Shown piece after piece: positions 25,317-34,752 of a stretch of 64,000 nt of DNA (positions are counted from its first letter, which is position 1; every line of letters begins with the position of its first letter). This stretch comes from Desmodesmus armatus (taxonomy: Eukaryota; Chlorophyta; Chlorophyceae; Sphaeropleales; Scenedesmaceae). The position numbers and the translations under genes are program-made. The notes beneath the pieces are model-generated. The model was not told where the DNA came from and ran no database searches. It worked only from the letters and a program-made list of their open reading frames with translations. The stretch is taken from assembly GCA_007449985.2 (NCBI GenBank), contig VIIQ02000643.1, positions 472,001 through 536,000 of the forward strand, in the 5' to 3' direction.

Positions 25317-26262
25317 CCGCCCATTGCTGCCACCAACCCCTGTGGGTAAGCTGTTGGTGCCAATCAGTAGCAGGTGCAGTGGTCTTATTTATGAATGTAA
25401 AACTGCTTGTCTTTGCTGCTGTTGCAGCTGGCAGCTTTTCACCTCAACTTGGCTGACCCCCCACAGTGCACCCCTAAAACCTGCATTTTGCTTGTAGTAT
25501 CTCACAAAGCAGCAGCAGCACAGCTACAAAGAGTGATTGGAAGCAGCACAGTGGGGAGCATCAGAAGCACACATGTGACAGCCTCAAGGGTTGTTGGTGG
25601 CTTTACCACTGGCAGAAGAAAACAGTCACCCCGTGCGCCCATGTCACGCACCAAGTTGGTCAAACAGTGGCCAAAATCGAACATGCTTGCAATCAATCAA
25701 GCCACTCACAGGGGAAAGCCAGCACACCCATCACACCATGAGGGACAACAGCAGCCATATACCAACAGCAGGGTGCTGCCCCATCTCAGATGCAAGCACA
25801 CCTTGCAGGGACCAATGAGGAAAGTCCACCAGTGGCGCACACCCTAGGGACAAAAGTTTGTGCTCAATGTGACTGACACAGTAGCACTCACAAGCTAGAA
25901 CATCAGCTTTGTCATTAGTACCCACCACACACAGCTGAAGAGGTGCACTACCAGAGCAGTTGCATGACAGGCTCTGCCAATCACTGCAAACATCAATGCA
26001 TGCAAGTGCAACCCTGGGGGTGACCCCCTCAAAAAGTGCCTGAAATTGCAAGGTGATTTTGACCCCCACACCCTTCAGTCCAGGCTGCAGCCACAGGAAT
26101 GGATGCTGCAGATAGCCCCACCAGCTGCATGTATGCCTCACCCCCAGCCCATCCCCCTGTCCCCCAAAGCCATGTGCAGCTTCAGCACAGAGAAGGCCAA
26201 CCTGGCAGCCAGAACCCCTGAAAGCAAGTGAAAATTCACCTCTGGAACACACACACACAACA
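25317..26262. other. Unassigned 0.95-kb non-satellite insert
   Basis: Unique sequence between two satellite blocks. Open frames of 146 residues (+, 25407-25847) and ~180 residues (-, from ~26260 to 25731) overlap, neither with a recognised domain; the minus frame is Cys-rich but its start lies in satellite G-tracts. No terminal repeats or clear target duplication found. It could be a mobile-element fragment or original DNA between array segments. Confidence 0.4.
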
Positions 26263-27628
26263 TGGGGGGGGAGGGGGGGGGGGGGAGGGGGGGGGGGATG
26301 TCGGTATGCTGTGTCCAGCATCACTACACATCATGCAATTCTAGCGTAGAGTACCATGTGCTATGCATTCACTTTCGAGCTCCACTATCATCAAATGCAG
26401 TGTGGTGTTAATTTGACAGACTTTGGCAGAGCTGAAGTGCTGAAACTAGGCATGAGCGTGGGGGGGGGGGTGAAATGCTGGCACAAGCATAATTACACAG
26501 CATGCAAGTTAGGCTAGAAGGCCATGTGCTATGCAGGCAATGACAAGCTCTAGTATCATCAAGTGCAGTGTGGTGTTGATGTAAGAGACTTTGGAGGAGC
26601 TGATCCGAGGCATGAGCGGGGGGAGGGGGGGGGGGGGGGAGGAGGGGGGGGGGTCGATATGCTGTGTCCAGCCAGCATCACTTCACATCATGCAATTCTA
26701 GCGTAGAGTACCATGTGCTATGCATTCACTTTCGAGCTCCACTATCATCAAATGCAGTGTGGTGTTAATTTGACAGACTTTGGCAGAGCTGAAGTGCTGA
26801 AACTAGGCATGAGCGTGGGGGGGGGGGTGAAATGCTGGCACAAGCATAATTACACAGCATGCAAGTTAGGCTAGAAGGCCATGTGCTATGCAGGCAATGA
26901 CAAGCTCTAGTATCATCAAGTGCAGTGTGGTGTTGATGTAAGAGACTTTGGAGGAGCTGATCCGAGGCATGAGCGGGGGGAGGGGGGGGGGGGGGGAGGA
27001 GGGGGGGGGGGTCGATATGCTGTGTCCAGCCAGCATCACTTCACATCATGCAATTCTAGCGTAGAGTAACATGTGCTATGCATTCACTTTCGAGCTCCAC
27101 TATCATCAAATGCAGTGTGGTGTTAATTTGACAGACTTTGGCAGAGCTGAAGTGCAAATTTAGGCATGGGGGGGGGGGGTGGGTGGGGGGGTGGGGGGGG
27201 GGAGTTGAAATGTTGTCTCAAGCGTAAATACATACCGCTCAGCGGTGAAAGTATCCACTTGTAACAACCTCCCCCCCCCCCATATCATGCAATTTAGCAT
27301 GGAGTGCCATGTGCTATGCATTCATTGTCAAGCTCTAGTAGCATCAAATGCAGTGTGGTGTTGATGTGAGAGACTTTGGCAGAGCTGACGTGCTGATCCT
27401 AGGCATGAGCGGGGGGGGGGGGGACAAGGGGGGGGGGGGGGGGGGGAGTTGAAATGTTGTCATAAGCTTGAGCAGCATACATTTTTGGCATGGAGTGCCA
27501 TGTCCTATCCAGGCAATGACAAGCTCCAGTATCATGAAATGCAGTGTGGGGTTGATGTGAGAGACTTTGGCGGAGCTGATTCAAGGCATCAACAAGAAGG
27601 GGGGGGGGGAGGGGGGGATGTCGGTATG

Positions 27629-28023
27629 AATGAATGAATGAAGGTGTTACACGGGTTTCTCAAGCAACTACGTTGCAACTGAACCCAGCCACGGATGGAC
27701 ACAACCAGCACGGAAGGGGGCCGTTCGGACAAACCCACCATCAAAAGCTTGTCACGCACACTCAGTGTGCTTCCAGATTGCGAACACAGAGATATAATAC
27801 ACTGGAAGGACTGAATGGCGCCAACGGCACTGCTTCTCGCACCTGCAGGGTTGCGACAAGAAAGGGCGGACGGAACAGAAAACAGCGAACACACAGCTGC
27901 GAGCCACAAAACACTCCCACATGTTGCAGTGGGCGCACGTGGGGGCAACTTCACCGACACCACCAGTCGCTGCACTGTTCACAAGCCAGCAGGATAGAAG
28001 TCACACAGCAGCCAGCAACTCAC
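27629..28023 (-). mobile_element. Truncated non-LTR retroelement (395 bp) with (ATTC)n tail
   Basis: Inserted in a satellite unit and flanked by an 11-bp target duplication ATGTCGGTATG (27618-27628 and 28024-28034); the empty site occurs at ~26298. On the minus strand it ends in GTAACACC plus an ATTCATTCATTC tail, the simple-repeat tail expected of a target-primed retroelement. No reverse transcriptase is present; the 128-residue minus frame has no known domain. It may be a 5'-truncated LINE or a SINE. Confidence 0.85.
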
Positions 28024-28161
28024 ATGTCGGTATGCTGTGTCAAGCATCACTACACATCAGGCAAACTCGCGTAGAGGGCCATGTGCTATGCATCCACTTT
28101 CAAGCTTCAGTATCATCAAATGCATTGTGGTGTTATTGACAGACTTTGGCAGAGCTGAAGT

Positions 28162-28254
28162 GAATGAATGAAGGTGTTACACGGGTTTCTCAAGCAACTA
28201 CGTTGCAACTGAACCCAGCCACGGATGGACAGAACCAGCACGGAAGGGGGCCGT
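28162..28254 (-). mobile_element. 93-bp 5'-truncated copy of the (ATTC)n-tailed retroelement
   Basis: Matches the 3' end of the 395-bp element (CTTGAGAAACCCGTGTAACACC plus ATTC tail, minus strand) with one or two differences. Flanked by GAGCTGAAGT at 28152-28161 and 28255-28264. Confidence 0.85.
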
Positions 28255-28264
28255 GAGCTGAAGT

Positions 28265-28354
28265 AGAAGAAGAAGGGGTTACAGGGCGACACACGCAGCT
28301 ACGCTGCAACGACACCCAGCATCGGAAGGGAACCAAAGTCCTTTGCAGGACCGT
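28265..28354 (-). mobile_element. 90-bp truncated tail of a sister retroelement, (TTC)n tail
   Basis: Similar but distinct 3' end (GTAGCTGCGTGTGTCGCCCT, then TTCTTCTTCT on the minus strand). It shares the same GAGCTGAAGT target: copies lie at 28255-28264 and 28355-28364, so two insertions used one site and left three target copies. Confidence 0.8.
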
Positions 28355-28373
28355 GAGCTGAAGTGCTGAAACT

Positions 28374-28414
28374 CACACATGAATGAAGGTGTTACACGGG
28401 TTTCTCAAGCAACT
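28374..28414 (-). mobile_element. 41-bp remnant of the (ATTC)n-tailed retroelement
   Basis: Only the last ~41 bases of the element remain, flanked by a 13-bp target duplication AAGTGCTGAAACT (28361-28373 and 28415-28427). An extreme 5' truncation. Confidence 0.8.
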
Positions 28415-28510
28415 AAGTGCTGAAACTAGGCATGAGCGGGGGGGGGGAGGGGTGAAATGCTGGCACAAGCATAAATAAACAGTTTGCATTTTGGCATGGA
28501 GTGCCATGTG

Positions 28511-29051
28511 TAGGGTAGGGTAGCTTAGTGGAAAAGCACCCGGCCTATGTCGGGGAGACCCGGGTTCGAATCCCGGCCCACCCACCGGCCCCCTAGGAGG
28601 GGTAAATAATACCCCGAGCCAGGCTGCTGACCAGGGCAAGTGCAGTGAAAGGAGAGGGATCCCTGATGCTGCTTACTGCCACAGAGGCAAAGGAAGGAAT
28701 GGGTGCAGAATACAGCGGAAAAGGCATTGAGCCCGCTATTGGGAGTGCTACCCTAGGGATTCAAGGTTCTCTCAGGTCGGGACTGAGGGTTCCCTGCGGG
28801 TCAAGGGTGATACCATACAGCACCCAATCTCCCATGTCAAACAACATCTCCAGCCTGAATTTCGGTGGGTTTACACGGCCCCAGGTGTGCCCCTGGGGAG
28901 TGAGATGTGGCCACAAGTGCCGTTGCCCTAGACCCCAGGAGTGTTGGAGTGAAGAGCCGTCCTCAACGGTCGCGAGGCCAATGGGAAGAAGTCCTATGGC
29001 GTTAAGAGACCAAGGGGGTGTCTCTGTATCTTTATCTTTATCTTTATCTTT
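28511..29051 (+). mobile_element. tRNA-derived SINE (541 bp) with TATCTT-repeat tail
   Basis: A tRNA-like head (28513-28584) with RNA polymerase III A and B boxes, a ~430-base unique body and a tail of about five TATCTT repeats. It interrupts a satellite unit within GCCATGTG|CTATGC, with ATGTG at 28506-28510 and again at 29052-29056 as a short target duplication. The 161-residue frame over the body is fortuitous. Confidence 0.85.
28513..28584 (+). other. tRNA-like promoter head of the SINE
   Basis: A-box TAGCTTAGTGG (28521-28531) and perfect B-box GGTTCGAATCC (28563-28573). The acceptor arm GGGTAGG/CCCACCC pairs 6 of 7; the T-arm CCGGG/CCCGG with loop TTCGAAT is perfect; the D-arm GCTT/AAGC forms. 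The anticodon arm gives a 6- or 8-base loop, so this is not a working tRNA. Confidence 0.8.
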
Positions 29052-29680
29052 ATGTGCTATGCAGGCAATGACAAGCTCCAGTATCATCAAGTGCAGTGTG
29101 GTGTTGATTGAAAGGCTTTGGCAGAGCTGAAGTGATGAAACTAGGCATGAGCAAGGGGTAGGGGGGCTGAAGGGGGGGGGGTTGTAAAAATGCTGTCACA
29201 AGCATACATACACATCATGCAATTTAGCATGGAGTGCCATGTGCTATGCATGCAATGACAAGCTCCAGTAGCATCAAATGCAGTGTGGTGTGATGTGATG
29301 GACTTTGGCGGAGCTGAAGTACTAAAACTAGGCATTTGCGCGGGTGGGTGGGGGGTGGGGGGGGGTGGGGGGTCGATATGCTGTGTCCAGCATCAATACA
29401 CATCATGCAATTAGCGTAGAGTGCCATGTGCTATGCATCCACTTTCAAGCTCCAGCAGCATCAAATGCAGTGTGGTGTTGATGTGAGAGACTTTGGCAGA
29501 GCTGAAGTGATGAAATTAGGCATGAGCAGGGGGTAGGGGGGGGCTGAATGAGGGGGGTGGGGGGTGTTAAAATGCTGTCACAAGCATACATACACATCAT
29601 GCAATTTAGCATGGAGTGTTATGTTCATGTATTCAATGACAAGCTCCAGTAGCATCAAATGCAGTGTGCTACGGAAGGTG

Positions 29681-30714
29681 AGAGGCTTGCGTGCAGGCGT
29701 CTTCTTGCGCTGCTTCTTGGGCTTAGGGGTGGGGGTGGTGCTACTACTGCTCTCCCACCAAGCACTGTCAACAGTATACTTGCGCTGCCGGCTTGGAGGC
29801 TGCATGACGCTGAAGCAGCTAATCAGGGGGGGGACAATGATTCTCTGGGGGTTTCGCCAGCTCAGCCCAAGCAGACGCACTCGTGTGCAGCGGTTATTAC
29901 GCGTATCGATTGCGTTTGATGTGCGCATTCATTCCACAAAGTCACGAGGCTTGCCAGGCTGTTCTCGCGTAGCTCGCTCCAAGGACTCTCTGAGAGGCTC
30001 GCCAGAAACACAGTCAACGGTTACGTCAGCCAATCACGGACAAAAGAGCAACGACACAGCAGCGACTGGCAGCACATTTCGACTCACAACACCATTATCA
30101 AGCAGAATTCGCTGCGCAGGTGAGCCCAAAGGGAGGCATGGATGTAGTACAGTATGCTGAAGGTCACACAAGTTACCCTAGGTCCAGAAAGCCAGTATCA
30201 TCCCTCCAGCGCAGTGCAGGGCGAGACAGCACAATCTCACTGCAGCAGCTCTTCGCTCTTGCTGCGTGTAAACGGCACAGATACGAGGCACAAGCTAGCA
30301 CGGCCTTGCAGAGATACAGGACAAATATCTGAGAGCCAGTGCTGGGGCCAGCTGGGCCGGAAAGACAAGAATTCCGATTACCGCCAATCTGCGCAGCGGG
30401 GCATACGTTTATTCAAATTGCGGAAACACCAGAGCAAGGCTGCACTTTTTAAGCATATCACTTTGTTCCTTAGGACTTGCTCTACAGCTGACTGCAACAC
30501 CCGCGAGATTCATTGTCCACCCCCCTGTGTCTGGGGCTGTGCACTGACTTGGCACAACAGGGCTCCAAGGGCCCCGGCACAGTGTGCCATTGAGTCACAC
30601 TCAGCAGCGGCAGTGCACCTACCATAGTCTTACCAACGTTCATCAGCTGTGCTAGCAGCCGTCATCAATGCCAGTTTTTGGGCCGCCACCCCCCACCCCC
30701 CCACCACAGGCAAC
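29681..30714. other. No clear gene; basic minus-strand frame at its left end
   Basis: The satellite stops at 29680. A minus-strand frame (29928 down into the satellite) includes a Lys/Arg-rich stretch, PTPKPKKQRKKTPARKP, that resembles a nuclear localisation signal but has no partner domain. The rest shows nothing recognised. It may be the left part of the transposon that carries the downstream transposase; no terminal repeat was found. Confidence 0.35.
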
Positions 30715-32635
30715 ATGACCCTCCCGGACGCAGTCACCTACTATGCCATCCTTGCCTTGGCCCTGGCACGCGGCAATGTCACCATCGCCGCCTGGCTCCT
30801 TACTATCTTTTGCATAGTCACCCACCTGCAGCAGCCAGCAAACCGCCGCAACTTCATACTTACGTGGCGGGGGGCGCATGAACCCTGACGGCAGCCTTGA
30901 CCGCCACCAACACTATGCTGGTGCATATCAGCAAGTCACTGATCAGATGGTAGAGGAGGCCTACCAGGGTATCATTGGTTGGCGCAAAGCGGGCAGGCGC
31001 AACCCCTACAAGAGTGAGGATCAACTTGAAGCGGAGTGCCCAGCCGTCAAGAAGGTGTTGAAGGAGTCAGGAGTGACAATAGGGACCCTGATCACTAGGA
31101 TCAAGCAGCTGCACCCAAACTTTACGCACACCAAGCTTAGGATTAGGTTTGAACTTACAGACCATCACAAGGCTGAAAGAGCCTCTATCTGCCGGCGCTT
31201 GCTCCAGCGTTACCAACACTTGCTGCATTGCATGGTGTTCTGTGACCAGAAGCTGATCAACATGTGGGAGGAGGAAGTCTCCGGCTGGGTCGATACCTCT
31301 GTGCCCAACTATGCACTGGGCATCAAGCCAGCCTACTACAAAGGCAAGATGATCAAGGTGAAGTACTACGCTGCGGTGCATATGGAGCTAGGCGCATTCT
31401 TCCTACACTTCTACACCGGCACATCTGGCATGGACTACACCCATGACAGCAATGTTTACATGGTGAGCTCAGACAGCAAACAGTTGAGGTGCACCCCCGC
31501 CCTTCACATGAGCCACAGCACGGTGCAGCTGCTTAGCCCAAAGAGCAGCTAAAGCTGCATTGCTTCTGATCTCCTCATCCACCCACAACCAAAGCACACT
31601 AAAACCCTGCCTCAAGGCCTCCTGAGCATATAGCCAGTCCTTGGCCCTCCTTTCAGCAAGGCTACTGTCAGTGGTCTTGGCCTTTGTCAGTAGTCTAGTG
31701 CTGTGCCCTTGGCCCTGCATTTCAATCAACAGGCCGCCGGGCACTGCCACCGCAACGTCCCACCGTTTTGAGGCCGGGCACACCGAAACCCCCTCACACT
31801 CAACATCATGTTCAGGCTTGCCAAGGCTATGTGCTTCTACAGCATATAGCCCAATCAGCTGCTCAGCATCACACAAATATACAACACCCTCTCCCAGCTG
31901 CTGCCCTGAGTGCCGCACACACGGCACTTCAGGGCTGTGTCTTTGAGGTTGGCGGTTCGAACCCCCAAGTACCATATGCTTTGTGCCAGGCCTGCAGCTG
32001 CAGTCATAGTATAGCTGTTGCTGGCTGTAGCTGGTACACTCTGCATGTGCTGTAGGGTTGAGTGTTTTGTGGCAACTCATCACTGCTGTGCTACTGTGCT
32101 GTCCGCGCTTGCGCCCCGCCTTGCCCTTGCCGCCCTCCTCTCTCCGCCATGCACCTGCAGACAAAGGGGGGCCAGGACACCCACCCCAGCCAGCAAAAAA
32201 CATTACAACAGCAGAGTTCAATAACATCTTCAAGGAGCTTGTGCAGGTGCTGCAGGATAAGAAGCTTGATGCTGGGCTGAAGCGCACAGAGCACTTCATC
32301 ATCTGCATTGATGGGGCCACTGTACACAACGAAGCGCGCAGCCTCCTGCCTCGGGGATGGCAGCTTCTGCCCCACCCACCCCACACCCTGAGTGCAACAA
32401 GCCCATCGAGCACGTGCACGGCATAATGGATGGAAAGATGCACAGCTGGCTGCTGCAGTGGAGGGACACGCACGGCAACAGCAACCCCACCCCACAGCAG
32501 TGCAAGGACCAGTGTACTGCCTTCTTCACTGCCCTGCCAGCCAGCAAGATCAAGGCTGATATCAACACACTGCCCAACACCTGGAGGGCAATAGTTGATG
32601 CTGGTGGCAACTACATTGCCCCCAACCTCAGCTAA
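30715..32635 (+). pseudogene. Tc1/mariner-like DDE transposase, intron-containing, frame-broken
   Basis: Encodes the three acidic-residue blocks of a Tc1/mariner-type transposase: HCMVFCDQK (first D, ~31230-31256), FIICIDGATVHNEA (second D with H, ~32297-32338) and PECNKPIEHVHG (E of the NPIE-like motif, ~32390-32425). I start it at ATG 30715, but the N-terminal frame runs into 30878 only after removing one G from the six-G run at 30869-30874. The first exon ends at 31462 (VYM, donor GTGAGC); the intron 31463-32189 ends CCCCAG; exon 2 is in phase. A second break near 32370-32390 (C-rich run, one base short) separates the second and third blocks. TAA/TGA at 32635. Known for the family: cut-and-paste transposition at TA sites. 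Not functional as read, unless the shifts are sequencing errors. Confidence 0.72.
31499..31930 (-). pseudogene. CxxC plus PD-(D/E)XK (Vsr-like) endonuclease domain, antisense in the transposase intron
   Basis: On the minus strand: KCRVCG (31929-31912), GSSWER (31905-31888), then after a frame change near 31880-31890 a continuous frame with RWDVAV (D at 31757-31759), LLIEMQGQGH (E at 31721-31723) and RAKDWLYAQEALRQGFSVLWL (~31648-31586). The order zinc knuckle, S-x-E helix, D...ExQ core, then RxxD helix and GFSVLWL strand, is that of Vsr/DUF559-type endonucleases, with Q for the usual Lys/Gln of the ExK motif. The long 489-residue minus frame containing it is only meaningful at its C-terminal ~150 residues; the rest is antisense to transposase exon 2. 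No start codon of its own is evident. I infer a captured or nested nuclease gene remnant. Confidence 0.55.
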
Positions 32636-33326
32636 GTTGTGTGATGCGCACGCGTAGCAGCAGCGGCTGTGCTGTGCCACCCTCAAACTGCACTGTTGCT
32701 CTTCAACACCACAAGCAGCTGCCTTGGTGCTGGCATGTGTCCCTGCTGTTGCTGCATGACCCAGCAGTTGTACCCACCTATGGGTCTCCTGTGCTGCTTG
32801 TGTCTGGTGCTCATGGTGTGGGGCCCAACTGCTGTTGTCGCCGGTGTCTCCATGGTGCTGAGTGGTGGGTGGAAGTCCCTGCAAGAAGGGCAGGGAGCAG
32901 TTGCTTGAGGTTTTGCATGCTGATCCAGCACCGTGCATGCTGGGTGCTTCTGTTGTATAGCCATGCTGTGTGATTCATGCAGCTGAATGGCATTGTTGGT
33001 GCAAGTACTGTTACTGCTGCTGATATGCCTCTTCTGAGCTGTGTGTGCTTTGAGGTTCCGGGGTGCCTCCAATGTGTACAGGTCGTGCAATCATACTGTT
33101 GAGTATTGTCTATGAGGCCCATGCTGCTGCTGGTGTGCTGATGAGCTCAGCACGTACCTGTCGGTTGATCTGGATCAGCACTCCAGCCCTCAGCTGCTGT
33201 AGCTGCTGCTCCAGCCTCTCTGCCAAGCTGAAACGTTTGATAGACTATTTCCACGTTCACTGTGCGATTTGCAGAGCAAGACGCTGCTGCTCGGAGAAAC
33301 CAAGAATCCAGCACAGCAGAAGCTGA
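32636..33326. other. Mostly no gene; possible small minus-strand exon at 33161-33232
   Basis: CTG-rich sequence without a recognised domain. On the minus strand a short coiled-coil-like segment, LAERLEQQLQQLRAG, is preceded by TTTCAG and followed by GTACGT, as an exon would be (about 33232-33161). A neighbouring segment, GFSEQQRLALQIA (~33305-33262), could belong with it, but the gap would be a very short intron. No gene assigned. Confidence 0.3.
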
Positions 33327-34021
33327 CAGGGCTTTTCAGCCCGGCCGGGATCCCGGTGAAATGAACTTTTGGAGCCCCAATATACAGTCAAATTTGGCAG
33401 TGCTGAACGGGCAAACCGGTCAAAAGAGGGTTTGGCACAGGAGTCATAGGGATGCGCCCCGGTGGTATGCGCCCCGGCAGCAAAACGGGCATCTCGGTGA
33501 AATTTAGACAATTTTGCCGGCCAGAACGGTGCGCTTTCTCGAAACGCCCCCTGCGGGGCTTCTGGGGCTGTTTGATCTGTTCTGCTAGGGACCAATTGAT
33601 CTTGCAAGTACAAATCGCGAATCTGTCAATGAAGAGGCAGAATGACAATTATGATGCTAAAAAGTGTGGTGCGTGACCCGCATATTGCTGCAGCAGCATG
33701 TCAACACGCCAGGGAGAGTGCAAGTACTGTATGTAGTACTGATCAGTGACTGTAGGAGGGGCGTTGTTGCCTCAAACACTGTTTGTTCCACGAAACATTC
33801 CGGCATAGTGACTTTTAAGCCTTTATATACCAATGCACTACCATTTTGACATCTGTAGGAGCTGAGGGCCATGTTCTGGTATCCCTGTGAAAATTTTGGG
33901 GGCCACCGGGCATCCCTTTGAAAACAGCCGTTGGCTGTGAGCAGACCGGGATGCATCCCTGCGAAAAATAAATGGGCTGAACGGGCAGACCTTCGGGGAA
34001 AAAAGGCCCTGAAAAGCCCTG
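33327..34021. mobile_element. Non-autonomous hAT-like element, copy 1 (695 bp)
   Basis: Ends are the inverted repeats CAGGGCTTTTCAG (33327-33339) and CTGAAAAGCCCTG (34009-34021). Inside, a word of the form GGCATCCCxGTGAAAATTT occurs at least five times (about 33347, 33486, 33878, 33909, 33949), as transposase-binding subterminal repeats often do. No coding capacity. The CAGGG end suggests hAT, but I could not find a matching 8-bp target duplication. A second copy lies at 43971. Confidence 0.7.
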
Positions 34022-34588
34022 GATGGTATTAGACTTTCCCAGCCACCAGGGGCTTGCTGTGGCCGAAACTTGCTTTGGGTATGTATGAGAACATACTGAA
34101 GCCACCCACATGCTTTTGAGCCCGACAGTCATGGTACCATTGGCCTGCCATATATGGCAAGGCCGTTGGCCTGCCATATATGGCAAGGCCGTTTCCCATG
34201 CTCCACTGTCATTCTCTCTGTGGTTCTCTCATTCTCGCTCTATCTTTTCGACCAGTCGTCCCCCTCGCAAACAAGCCACATAATCAGAATCTAAGAGTAC
34301 GGGGCTACCGATTGGTAGTCGTTTGGCCCCGATCAGCTACAAAACTTGTCATCTGCTCGGATGTACCCTCACGATCCTTCCATGCGTTCCATCACCGCCT
34401 TATTGTTGTCGATCCAGTTATCTAGCCCCGCACAGAAGCGTTTTCGTTCGTATCTACAGTGCATCAGCCGCAGTTCGGTACTCGGTTGGCCCCTGAGAGC
34501 CACAGACCTGTCACTGGCGATCTACTGCAGTTGGTGTCTGCAGTCGGCACCGGGGCTGTATGAGCAGTTTTGCTAACAGACAATTCCA
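34022..34588. other. No gene seen; short palindromic duplication
   Basis: Nothing recognised except the 26-bp tandem duplication listed next. Confidence 0.4.
34140..34191. repeat. 26-bp tandem duplication with palindromic core
   Basis: Two perfect head-to-tail copies, each centred on the palindrome GCCATATATGGC flanked by GGCCT/AGGCC. Could be a protein-binding site or simply a slippage product. Confidence 0.7.
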
Positions 34589-34752
34589 ATGGTTTCTGCA
34601 CGAATGCGCCTTGCTGCAAGCGTAATGGCCATCCTGCTAGCATTTTTGCTGCCATCAGATCACAGCCCAGACCACAGCCCAGCACTGACCCACTCAGCCC
34701 CTCACAGCCTTGCACAGCCGGCACCGATTCCTTCGCAGATAAATTATTTACA
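34589..34752 (+). CDS. Candidate signal-peptide first exon, product unknown
   Basis: ATG at 34589 opens a frame beginning MVSARMRLAASVMAILLAFLL, a good signal peptide or signal anchor, then a Ser/Pro/His-rich stretch ending ...SQINYLQ at a possible GTACAT donor (34753). It lies 2.9 kb upstream, on the same strand, of a GT54-like exon that lacks any membrane anchor, so it could be that gene's first exon, with mobile sequence filling the intron. Splicing between them is not demonstrated; phases of intermediate exons cannot be resolved. Confidence 0.3.

Larger units (their letters stand above)
26263..29680 (+). repeat. Related satellite with ~180-bp monomers in ~358-bp dimers
   Basis: Two alternating monomers of about 180 bp: one has GCTGTGTCCAGC...CATTCACTTTCGAGCTCC, the other GCTGGCACAAGC...GGCAATGACAAGCTC. 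Dimer starts at about 26298, 26655 and 27012 give a 357-358 bp period. Each monomer ends in a G-tract. Shared words with the 360-bp unit (TGTGGTGTTGATGT, GACTTTGGCAGAGCTGA, ACTAGGCATGAG) show common descent. From 27.6 kb on it is interrupted by several retroelement insertions, listed separately. Confidence 0.9.

Noticed and set aside
28513..28584. A functional tRNA gene
   Set aside because: The anticodon arm cannot form a normal 5-bp stem with 7-base loop, and the sequence is the head of a longer element with a repeat tail and target duplication.
31955..31980. A second tRNA-like B-box (GGTTCGAACCC)
   Set aside because: The word is self-complementary and no A-box, acceptor arm or tail is found nearby.
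31469..32938. A 489-residue minus-strand protein
   Set aside because: Its N-terminal two thirds is antisense to transposase exon 2 and flanking DNA; only the C-terminal ~150 residues show a domain.
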